Notes under the pieces: generated by a model | What the model saw: the letters and a program-made list of their open reading frames with translations, nothing else | Database searches by the model: none | Told to the model about the DNA's origin: nothing | DNA from: Pyronema omphalodes | Lineage: Eukaryota > Ascomycota > Pezizomycetes > Pezizales > Pyronemataceae | Direction: 5' to 3' | NCBI GenBank assembly: GCA_024516155.1 | Contig: JAJJXM010000049.1 | Span: 310,001 to 374,000, forward strand | DNA length: 64,000 nucleotides | Part shown: piece by piece, positions 39,301 to 49,547 of the stretch | Position numbering within the stretch: position 1 is the stretch's first letter | How the letters are laid out: each line of letters begins with the position of its first letter | Translations under genes and position numbers: made by a program

Positions 39301-41128
39301 TCGCAAAACTCTATGATCAACCGCGGAAAAGTTTTTCCGTGGAACATACCCGGAAAAGTTTAACGGGCATTGTACAGTGAGATGGCTTGAAGCTTCCTAG
39401 TCACTACTTGATTTGTAGTTTGGTGTTGATGAAATCCTTAGGTATACATGGTTAGGATATTAAAGGGAAAAACCATTGGAAGCTCTGGAAGCTCTGGATC
39501 CCTAAGGTTTATGCATGCTGACATTCACCCACATAGCTCATCGCAAACTCTTCACGGAAAATTATCTACATTCATCGATACTTATGCACGCTTGGAGTTT
39601 ATCGTACTTTTGTGGGGGATGTTCCGGAATGCAAACAAGAGATGAGCACTCAACTTTACAACATTTGGTGCCACGAAATGATGAGAATCATGCAGAAGAG
39701 ACGTTCCCATAGATGCGTGTTCGATTTCCTACGGGTTTCTAGAAGAGTACAACCTGCGGGCTTTCGAAATGACATCCGAAAAACTTTTCTAGTATTTTCC
39801 GGATCCGACAACTGGCAGCTGCATCAATGGTTTTGAATTTTACGAACATCACCCAAGAGCATATGGAGAACATGCGGAGAAACCTTATAAGAGGATAGCA
39901 AAGTTATAAATCACGTACGATCAATCTCGGTTACCTGCTGTCAAGTTGACATAATATGTAACTTTCCGACGGAGGCGAGAATTCGCTTATAAGTGATATT
40001 GGATGCATGTGTCAAATGCACATGTGGCATTATGAGTGAACCACGATAAACACTTATGACAATGGAGATTATGATAAAATACTCCTGATTTGAAAATTAG
40101 AGCCTTATAGATTGATCTTGAAGTTTAAGTATACACAACTGGTCTTCCCATTTGATTGTGAGTCTTTTGGGCTTTCGCATTTTCATGCCAGCGCATTTGT
40201 ATCGAGATGGGCATTTCAGGCTAGCACATGACGAATTCCAACCCAACGTTCCAAATTTCGCAAACAGCCATGAATAGACTTAAACCAATTGTCAGTAAAA
40301 TTCCAGTACGGTTATGGTTTCATCTCCTACATTTCTACGAAGATTCTCCGAAGAGTGTTATTTTGAAGCATCGATACCACCTCACTGTTCTTGGAAGCTG
40401 GCTATTCTTTCCATTCCCTTCATTGCTACACTTTCTAATCTATTCCTCGAATACAGAATCAACAAAATTACCGAAAAGTAAGGAGGTTCAATCAAAGTAA
40501 GGAGTCCCTCCTAATAAAAGTCATAAAACGTAACTATGCCTGGGGTACATTAGCCGTCAATCTCCCGCTTGTACATATGCAAAGGGTAGTCGGGTATGAG
40601 GTTACAAATCTCGATTCCAATAAAGGATAGGAATTACTGATTTTTGCACGGGTGGCCGGGAATGATTTGATAAACAGCCACCTTCGACCTGTCAGGCGAA
40701 GGAATGCGTCATCGCTTGTGGGTTATTTGTAGGTAAGGGGATATAGCTGGGAATAGGTAAATCAATTTGATGAAGGGCAGAGATATAAGCGAGACCCAGG
40801 CATACGAGCTTCTTAGCTGATGGAGGTAAATGCACATGAGAACGTGTAATTACAAATTCAACTTCACATTGATACATCCGTACAGATGAGGCAGAGTGGA
40901 AAAGTATTTCAACAATGACTAGGGTTTTTGTATTCGAAGTGGCAAAGAACATCTATTGTAAAATTATGAATAAGTATCATTCATACATTGATTTGAGGTC
41001 ACTCTGTCTACAGTTACATGTTGTATAATGTCTACTGTATTAGCTTGATCCAAAGCGTTGAAGGCAGGTATTGAAATAGTCATGGTATGGATAACTTGGC
41101 AAATTTACTCAACCCCAAGTGCTAAAAT

Positions 41129-41130
<2 letters not shown>

Positions 41131-41159
<29 letters not shown>

Positions 41160-41412
41160 TTTCATACACGCATCTAACCCTAAGGTTATGGCGGAGACTA
41201 ACTAGTATATACATTGCTAACTCCTGAGAGTGACCCCAGGAGTTACCGGGAACGCCCCGGAGCGGTCTATCTTGATCGGGTTGTAGTCCCCCTCTTCACT
41301 CTCTCTCCATTTCTGCTCGTCTCGTCGGTGTGTCCCGGAGCCCTGTTCGCTCTTCAGTCACCCTTCCCGGTGACTGTTGTTCCTCCTCCCTTCCCCGTTG
41401 ACGTCCCCTTTT

Positions 41413-41456
<44 letters not shown>

Positions 41457-43618
41457 TCCTTCTCCTTTCTCCTTCCTCTTCCCCAATACCATCCCTCTCT
41501 CCTATCCTCTCTATGCCTCCCTCTCTGTCTCCGTCCTCCTTTCTCCGCTGCATCTCCCTCTTCCTTTCCTCCTTCGAACTTCTTCTCTTCCTCCTCTCTT
41601 CCGCTCCCCTCCCACTCCTTTCCTTCTCCTCTCCTCCATCCTTCTCTCTCCACTCCGTTCACTATATACATTTTTATTATTCTTATTATTATTTTTTTTT
41701 TTTTTTTTTTTTAATGTTCCTCGTCTGGGTCCAACAATGTTCCCCAGCCTGTCGTCTCGGTTCGTCTGTCTTGTCTGTTAGGCTCTCCGGGGGACTTACT
41801 CAGTACCGTGTGTGCCCACTCTGAGGTGGCGACCTTGGTGTCAGAAATCATGGTGATCAGAGCCGTGATGCCGGTTTTCGTGTGCAGGATGATGCGTAGA
41901 TTGAGTTGTCGGTGTCGGGGTAGCTTCAGCTCCCTTCGGAGGCGTATGCGGTGTTGGGTAAAGAGGGGGCATGATAAGAGTAAGTGTTTGGGGGTTTGAG
42001 GGGGGTGTAGGGGACATGGGCATGCGCGTGAGGGGTAGGTAGGTGAAGGGGGGTGTGCCAAACAGTCCAGGAAATATCCGTGTCCTGTACGAAGGCCAAG
42101 GATGGCTGTGGATATTTTCCTCGGGGCCGTGGTGTACGCCGTGTCGAGTGATTTTTTATGCGGTGCATCGTACGTCTTATATTTCGGGCTTCGTTCGTAC
42201 CAGTTTTTCCAATCCTTCGCGAGCGCTTCTTTAACCTGTCGACGGATCCACGACAATGATGTTGGGGGGGGGGGCGTGTTGGGGTGGCAGAGGTAGCTAA
42301 TTTCGCGAGTTGGTCCGCTTCTTCATTTCCGATGATATTGGTGTGCCCGGGCACCCAGTGGAGGTGGATAGAGGTGCCCGTTCGTTGGAGGAGGGTGTGA
42401 GCGAGGTTATGGATGGCGATCGCAGTCTCTTGGCCAGGGCCTGGGGAGAGTGTGGTGGCTCTGGTGACGGCGGCCTGATTGTCCGTAAAGAGGTGGAGTT
42501 CGCGGTATTGCAAGCGTTCGCGGCGGATGTGTAACGAGCAAGTGTGAATGCATTCTTCGATTGCTTTGAGTTCCGCATCAAAGACTTCGCTTGTTGTGCC
42601 CATTGGGATTGACTTTCGGATGTTTGTGTTGAAGCCGTGGGATACGTAGAAGCCGGCACCGACAGAGTTGTCGAGTTTCGATCCGTCGGTGTATGCTATG
42701 ATGGTATTGGGAGAGCTTCGTAGACGGTGTAGTAGGATGTAGTGTTCTGTCTCGGCGGCGTCTTTCGATTGGGCGGGGAGGTGTCTCGTCATCGGAGGTT
42801 CCATCCATGGAGTTGGGTCTGGCCGGGCCGTGTCTTCTATGGTAGTTGTCGGCCGTATCCAATGTCGGAGGGAGGAGATCACCGATGTTAGGCGAGTGAT
42901 TGGACGTGATTCGGAGGACCAGTCGCAATCATATTCACCCGGGGACTGTATGGCGTTGTTGAAATGGTTTGGGATGGGGTAGGAGGAGGGGCAGCGTGAG
43001 ACGACGGGGTGGGAGGGGTGTAGGGATAGGAGCCTCAGAGCATATTTTCGTTGTTTGTGATTTAGGCGTACTGACACTGGTGGCAGTGCAGCTTCGTTAT
43101 GTAGGGCGGGGATGGGAGTTGAGGGGAAGGCGTTGAGTATGCGTCGTATGGCTTTGTTTTGTTGTAGCTGTAGTTTCCGTTCGAAAGATTTCTGACCGGA
43201 CCACCAAATTTCTGCACCAAAGTCGGCCCTCGATAGGACACAGGATCGGTAAAGAGTGCGTACCGCCGCAGGTGACAAGCCAGTTTCGTACCGAGCGAGG
43301 CTGCGGAGGGCATTGAAGGTCCTAGAGGCATGCATTAGTCTTGTTTCTACGTGATGTTTGAAGGACAGTTTTCTATCGAAGAAGATTCCGATCCAGCGGA
43401 CTACGTCCTGCTTGCCGTTGGGTGTTCCCGGGGAGACTCGAGTTCCGTTTGGTAGTGTCACACAGATCGAGTCATTGATGTCGTCTTTCTGTGCTCGGTG
43501 GAAGTGCAGCATTTCCGACTTCGAGTCGTCGAACGCCACTGCATTGTTGTTCGCCCACCGAAAAGCGACTTTTGCTGCTGCTTCAAGGGTGCGGGCGTTC
43601 GTTTCGCGTGATCGACCG
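41131..43618 (-). mobile_element. LINE-1: Tad/I-like non-LTR retrotransposon, 3' part, cut by LTR element A
   Basis: On the minus strand it ends in a poly(A) tail (poly(T) at 41131-41158 on plus). The 3' end motif agttatggcggag-like near 41185 matches the 3' end of LINE-2 (near 52836), so the two are relatives. The coding part stops at 43618, where the TGTGAACC end of an LTR begins in the middle of the reverse transcriptase palm. The missing 5' part would lie right of the nested insertions, outside the window. 41159-41710 is the 3' UTR, with internal T tracts at 41412-41450 and about 41691-41712 on plus (A-rich on minus). Confidence 0.85.
41711..43618 (-). pseudogene. LINE-1 ORF2 fragment: reverse transcriptase end and RNase H
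   Basis: Reading on the minus strand, the frame enters just past the catalytic YIDD (missing) at ETNARTLEAAAKVAFRWANN, then AVAFDDSKSEMLHFHR and RWIGIFFDRKLSFKHHV of the RT thumb and connection. RNase H follows with IAYTDGSKL, FDAELKAIEEC, LFTDNQAAV and WVPGHTNIIGNEEADQLA. The end has CPCPLHPPQTPKHLLLSCP, the small C/H motif of LINE C-termini. The frame breaks once, at a G run (plus 42261-42271), and continues to the stop at 41711. It aligns along its length with LINE-2 ORF2. Non-functional because the 5' part is displaced. Confidence 0.88.
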
Positions 43619-44974
43619 TGTGAACCTGGGTATTGAGGCTTTCAATACAGAGGCTTCTTCGATCAGTTCGTCTTCGTAAGAATGATATTCAACAAATAGA
43701 TTTTCCCAAGAGCTAGGAAGTAGACTAATCGATCACAGGCCGAATAAACTTAAGGGTCTCTCTCGAGGTAACTGGTGTAGATAGGTGTTGTCGTAACAAG
43801 AGATCAGGTTGCTGATGCTGGAGGAGACGGTGGGAAGACTTAGGGTCTTTTATAGACTTTCGTCTACAAATTCGCCCAGACTTCCCAAGGGAACCAACTT
43901 CCAAACTAAGCCTAGGAGATAAGACGTGAGTCAATTCTTTGACAAATCTGCTGATGGCTCGCATCATGCTGCATGCGCAATTATATTAATTGCTCACTTG
44001 CATGATGACCTTCGTGTCAGATTAATCCTTGACATTCCTTGCCGTGCTACCACACCTTCCAATCAGATATTGGGGTTAAGCGCCTAGTGGAGGGTGACTC
44101 CTCTTGAGCGCATAATGCAGTGACTCCTCTGATGATGACATGTGAGTCATATATCTTGTGAGTCGTCTTGATCATAGATCTCCCTAGAGAATCTCGATTG
44201 CGAGTGAAGGAATCTGACATCATAAGGCAGACTATGCCTTACCGGAGCGCACTGCCCCGTCACATTCCTGTGTGATGTCATAACAGCCCCACCTGCGCGC
44301 ACTTGCGCGCAGCCACACCCTGGTGTGTACGCAAACGCCGTTTTATCTTGCAGTTGGTAGTCATTGGCCTAAGGTCGCGTCATATCAGTTCCATCCAACA
44401 GTTTCCCTGAGTGGTGTTCCTTGCTGCAGGACGTCGTCTCATGCTAACGCAATCTTGACCCTTGTCCTCAGCTCCACTCCTGTTGGCTGACTAGACTCTG
44501 CCTTGTTCCTTGGCCGACTATCCGCCCAACTCAGACCTCGGATGATCCTATTCGTCTGCCTTGCACTGTCCTGAGAATTCCCTTCCCTTGCAAGCCCTCT
44601 GGTAGCCGTGCTTGGTGGAACACAACCTCAAGTATAAGGAGGTGTCCTTTCGCCGTCGTCTTCTGTCTCCATCAGCGTCGTCTGTAGTTTTCTCATGGGT
44701 AAGTCGACACCCATGAGGTAAGTTGTTCCTCGTTCCCATCTATCTGTGATCCTCCCAAACTGACAGTGAATAACAGGTAGCGACGCCTCGGGCCGGGATC
44801 CTCGTGAGGTCCTTTCGGAAAGTCACGAATCACGTGACGTGGCTAGCTGGAGCTCCTCAGGGGGTTCCGGCCCGGGATACTAACCTTATTATTCATTCTC
44901 CTGTTGAGTTTGCCATGTTCTCTAAATGTTATACATGTTACCTATTCTATACTCACACAATATAGGGTGTGACA
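43619..44974 (-). repeat. 3' LTR of chromovirus A (1356 bp)
   Basis: Starts TGTGAACC and ends GTGTGACA on the plus strand, that is TGTCACAC...GGTTCACA on its own strand. The TATA motif of the promoter is at 43848-43854 (ttttata on plus). It resembles the B 3' LTR more closely than the B 5' LTR (see findings). The C-rich plus-strand stretch directly right of it (about 44975-44987) is the purine tract on the coding strand. Confidence 0.92.
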
Positions 44975-45145
44975 CCACCTCCCCCCTGTTCAAGCTTCGT
45001 CCCGAAGCAAGTAGCTTATCATTCTGTGATCGCACCTCGCCGTAGCCAAGTGACTTAGTGATCATATATGGATGTAGTCCTCCAGCCCCTACATACTACT
45101 ACCAACTCGACCTAATGAAAACCTCGTGGGGAAAAACATTAAGCC

Positions 45146-48061
45146 TTAATCCTTGAGTCGGTAGTCCCTCGGAGAATCAGGATACTTGAGATGAAATTCT
45201 CGTAACTTCTCCTGACCTCCTACTGAAAAGTTGTCGAAAGGTTCTGCCGTCCAGTCTTTTTTGTTGGGCCAACCTAGCCATTTAACAAGGTACAATACTT
45301 GATTTCCAGATTTATAGCTGCTCATGATTTCATCGATATCGTATTCCTCGCTTCCCTCAACATCATCTGCCTCCCGTAAAATTTTATTCGTGTCTGGTGG
45401 AGCCCGAGTTCCTGCTCTAAAAGGCTCAAGTAGTGAGGTATGGAAGACGTTGTGTATCTTCCATTTTCGTGGGAGTGTAAGTCGTACTGCCGTCGGGGAA
45501 ATGACTTTTTCGACTTGGAAGGGACCATGTAGTTTGTGGTCTAACTTCCTCGATGGGCGTCTTGTTCGTATGTTGCGTCCATCTAACATAACCAAGTCTC
45601 CTACTTGGTATTCTGGTGCCTCCTGTTGTTTCTGGTCTGCATAGTGTTTCATTCTTTCTTGTGTTTTTTGAAGGGCTAACTTGGCTCCTTCGTGTATCGT
45701 ATGCATCCAGTGGGCGTAGGCTTTGCTGGCTGGGTTGCGCACAGCAGTTGCCGAAGGGTTGCTCGCATTTGGGTAGAACCCATAGTTAGCGTAAAAGGGT
45801 GACAGTCCAGTTGCGCTTGTGACTGAGTTATTGTATGCGAACTCAGCCATGGGTAAGAGATCAGCCCAGTCGTCCATTTCGTGGTTAACAAAAGAGCGGA
45901 GGTAAGCTTCACTTGTTTGGTTCAGCCGTTCCGTTTGTCCATCTGTTTGTGGGTGGAAGGCTGTTGACATTCTTGGTTTTATTCCTAACGTTCCAAGAAA
46001 TGCTTTCCAGGTGGTGCTTGTGAACCTGGAGTCTCTGTCCGACACTATGTCCTTGGGTAAGCCGTGCAACTTCCAAATTTCCTTTGCGAAAATCCTGACA
46101 AGGTCTGAAGTTGTCTTGCCATCTTTTTGTAGGGGAATGAAGTGCGCCATTTTAGTAAATCGATCAACTATAACCCATAGTTGATCACACCCATTCGATT
46201 CTGGTAGGTCGGTGATGAAATCCATAGCAATAGACTGCCATGGGGCATATGTTAATTCCAAAGGTTGCAACATCCCATACTTAAGGTGCCTAGCCGTCTT
46301 GTCCTTCTGACATTCCAAACAGCTTTGAATATATTCAATTATTTGTTCATCCATCTTCGGCCACCAAAAGTTTCTTCTGATTAATTCAATGGTCTTATCC
46401 TGACCAAAGTGTCCTGCAATTTTCGAGTTGTGCTCCGATTCCAGGACCATGTTGACTAAATCCTTTGGCACCCATAACTTCTCTTTCCGATAGATTATGC
46501 CATCTTCTATCGTTAGTGGATCCTTTATTTTGTTTGCTGCTTTTTTATAATTTTCGTCCAGTTCTCCAGCTTCTTTAACCATCTTCAAAAATTCGCCAGA
46601 CCATTTAACAGGAGGAATGGAATTGAGCCGTGCTGAAGAAACCATGAATGAAGTTCCTTCTCCTCCACTGCTGATTGCTGAAATCGATGCAAAATGTTCT
46701 TTGTGAAGGATAGTCGTAATCGGCTGATCCTCACCTCCCCCCTTTTCAGGGCGGAACTCCGGACGCCTTGACAATGCATCTGGCTTCCCATTCTTACTTC
46801 CAGGTCTGTAAAAAATTTTAAAGTCAATACCAGCAAGTTCTTGCGCCCACCTTGCTTGGCGACGATTGAGTACTTTTGTTGTGGTGAAGTACTCCAAATT
46901 TTGATGGTCGCTGAATACCTGAACTGTGTGCATTGCTCCCTCCAAGTATCTTCTCCATATTTTAAACGAATCCACAATAGCTAAAAGCTCTTTCTCATGG
47001 ATTTCGTAGTTGATTTCTGCCGGAGTAAATTTCCTGGAGTGAAAAGCAATAGGGTGCAGCTTTCTGTCCTCTCCTTTCTGAGAAAGGACTGCGCCTAAGG
47101 CAAAGTCAGAAGCATCAGTTTCAACAATGCAAACCTTTTTAGGATCAAAATGACCCAATATTGGTGCCTTCGTAAACCTCTGCTTCAACTCATCAAATGC
47201 CAATTCCATGGCAACAGTCCATTCCCACTTCTTTGGATCGCCCTTGGTAGATTCAGTAAGAGGACGACAAATTCTTGAAAAGTCCTTTATGAATCGGCGA
47301 TAGAAGTTTGCAAATCCAAGAAAGCCTTGTGTCTCTTTCAAGGATCTAGGAGGTCCCCAAACCAGGACGGTTTCCACTTTATCCTTTGCCATCTCAATTC
47401 CCTTTTCGCTTATAATATACCCCAAAAATTCCACTTTGTTTGTCCCCCAAACACATTTTTCCGGAGATATTACCAGCCCATTTTCTTCCAGTCTTTTCAA
47501 GACTTCCTTAACCAATTCATCATGTTCCTCCTCCGTCTCCGCGTAAATCAGAACATCATCAATATAAGCAATCACTCCCTGATCCAACATGTCCCTAAAG
47601 ATATGATTCATCATATCCTGGAATGTGGCCGGTGCATTGCTTAATCCAAAGGGCATAACCAAAAACTCATAAAGCCCATACCTGCATCTGAAGGCTGTTT
47701 TCCATTCATCGCCTTCTTTGATCCTAATCAAATGGTAACCGTTCTTCAAGTCCATTTTCGTGAAGAACCTAGCTCCTCTTACTCTGTCTTGTAATTCCGA
47801 CATAAGAGGGAGGGGGTAGCGATTTGCTATTGTTATTTTATTAATCCCCCTATAGTCGACACAAAGTCGTAGACCTCGCCCATGGGGTTTTGGCACAAAG
47901 AGAATGGGTGCTGCGGCAGGAGATTTTGATGGTCTAATCTTGCCTGTCCTTAGCATTTCTTTTAGCCATTCTCTGAGTGTCTCCAGTTCGACTTCATTAA
48001 GCGCATAGACTGGTCCCCAAGGAGGAGTCTCTCCTTCCTTTAAGTGTATGGCATGGTCGTA
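45146..48061 (-). pseudogene. Chromovirus A pol: RT, RNase H, integrase and chromodomain, 5'-truncated
   Basis: One open frame of about 970 codons on the minus strand, starting inside pol at YDHAIHLKEGETPPWGPVY because the element is cut at 48061. RT: LCVDYRGINKI, KMDLKNGYH and YIDDVLIYAE. RNase H: ETDASDFALGAVLSQ. Integrase: zinc finger ending CLECQKDK, then AMDFITDLP, VSDRDSRFT and GQTERLNQT for the DDE triad. Chromodomain at the end: YLVKWLGWPNKKDWTAEP. Known: in chromoviruses the chromodomain targets integration to heterochromatin. No stop codons inside, so the copy is young, but without gag, protease and 5' LTR it cannot move alone. The first two codons of the longest frame come from the neighbouring LTR. 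Confidence 0.92.
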
Positions 48062-49419
48062 TGTCACACCCTATATTGTGTGAGTATAGAATAGGTAACA
48101 TGTATAACATTTAGAGAACATGGCAAACTCGACAGGAGAATGAATAATAAGGTTAGTATTCCCGGGCCGGAACCCCCTGAGGAGCTCCAGCTAGCCACGT
48201 CACGTGATTCGTGACTTTCCGAAAGGACCTCACGAGGATCCCGGCCCGAGGCGTCGCTACCTGTTATTCACTGTCAGTTTGGGAGGATCACAGATGGATG
48301 GGAACGAGTATCAACTTACCTCATGGGTGTCGACTTACCCATGAGAAAACTACAGACGACGCTGATGGAGAACAGAAGACGACGGCGGAGGGACACATCC
48401 TTATACTTGAGGATGTGTTCCACCAAGCACGGCTACCAGAGGGCTTGCAAGAGAAGGGAATTCTCAGGAGCATGCAAGGCAAGCGAATGGGATCATCTGA
48501 GGTCTGAGTTGGACGGATAGTCGGCCAAGGAACAAGGCAGAGTCTAGTCAGCCAACAGGAGTGGAGCTCAGGACAAGGGTCAAGATTGCGTCAGCATGAG
48601 ACGACGTCCTGCAGCAAGGAACACCACTCAGGGAAACTGTTGGATGGAACTGATATGACGCGACCTTAGGCCAATGACTACCAACTGCAAGATAAGACGG
48701 CGTTTGCGTACACACCAGGGTGTGGCTGCGCGCAAGTGCGCGCAGGTGGGGCAAATGACATCACACAGGAATGTGACGGGGCAGTGCGCTCCGGTAAGGC
48801 ATAGTCTGCCTTATGATGTCAGATTCCTTCACTCGCAATCGAGATTCTCTAGGGAGATCTATGATCAAGACGACTCATAAGATATATGACTCACATGTCA
48901 TTATCAGAGGAGTCATTGCATTATGCGCTCAAGTGGAGTAACCCTCCACTAGGCGCTTAACCCCAATACCTGATTGGAAGGTGTGGTAGCACGGCAAGGA
49001 ATGTCAAGGATTAATCTGACACGAAGGTCATCATGCAAGTGAGCAATTAATATAATTGCGCATGCAGCATGATGCGAGCCATCAGCAGATTTGTCAAAGA
49101 ATTGACTCACGTCTTATCTCCTGAGCTTAGTTTGGAAGTTGGTTCCCTTGGGAAGTCTGGGCGAACTTGTAGACGAAAGTCTATAAAAGACCCTAAGTCT
49201 TCCCCACGTCTCCTCCAGCATCAGCAACTTGATCTCTTGTTACGACATTACCATTCTACACCAGATACCTCAGGACGAGACCCTTAAGTTTATTCGGCCT
49301 GTGATCGATTAGTTGAACTTCCTAGCTCTTGGGAAATCTATTAGTTATCTATCTTACGAACGAAGCGTTAACTGATCGGACAAACCTCTGTATTGAAAGC
49401 CTCAATACCCAGGTTCACA
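48062..49419 (+). repeat. 5' LTR of chromovirus B (1358 bp)
   Basis: Runs from TGTCACACCC to CCCAGGTTCACA. TATAAAA at 49182-49188 probably sets transcription. At 49282-49293 it carries ccttaagtttat, which can pair with the segment just after the LTR. It differs from the other two LTRs at several places, including gagtatcaac against gaggaacaac and ggggcaaatgac against ggggctgttatgac. Confidence 0.92.
49182..49188 (+). promoter_or_regulatory. TATA box of chromovirus LTR promoter
   Basis: TATAAAA in the context gtctataaaagaccc. The same motif occurs at 63654-63660 in the 3' LTR and reversed at 43848-43854 in LTR A. Confidence 0.6.
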
Positions 49420-49440
49420 CTATAAACTTAAGGCTCAAGC
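49420..49440 (+). other. Putative self-primer binding site of chromovirus B
   Basis: Directly after the 5' LTR the sequence is ctataaacttaaggctc. It does not start with the TGG expected for a tRNA primer. Its ataaacttaagg is exactly complementary over 12 bases to ccttaagtttat inside the LTR (49282-49293), about 100 bases after the TATA box. Tf1/sushi-type LTR elements prime reverse transcription this way, with the 5' end of their own RNA. Confidence 0.55.
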
Positions 49441-49547
49441 TACTAAGTTTACTTTTCGACACGTATACGGAAGTCCCTCTTCTAGGGCAAGACGACACCA
49501 AAAGATCCTCCACGAAGAAACTACAAACAAATACTTTCAAATCAACA

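Larger units (their letters stand above)
33370..41130. other. Gene-poor intergenic region
   Basis: I support no gene in these 7.8 kb. The first kilobase probably contains the 3' UTR of the small gene. The rest is A/T-rich with microsatellites and homopolymers. Open frames are under 110 codons, with no family resemblance or convincing introns. Confidence 0.5.
43619..48061 (-). mobile_element. Ty3/gypsy chromovirus A (minus), truncated
   Basis: Contains its 3' LTR (43619-44974) and most of pol (48061-45146), both reading minus. It was inserted in LINE-1: LINE-1 sequence is cut exactly at the LTR edge at 43618/43619. Its gag and the first part of pol are absent here. Pol stops at 48061, directly at the edge of the 5' LTR of element B. 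The gag piece after 63889 may be its displaced remainder. Confidence 0.88.
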
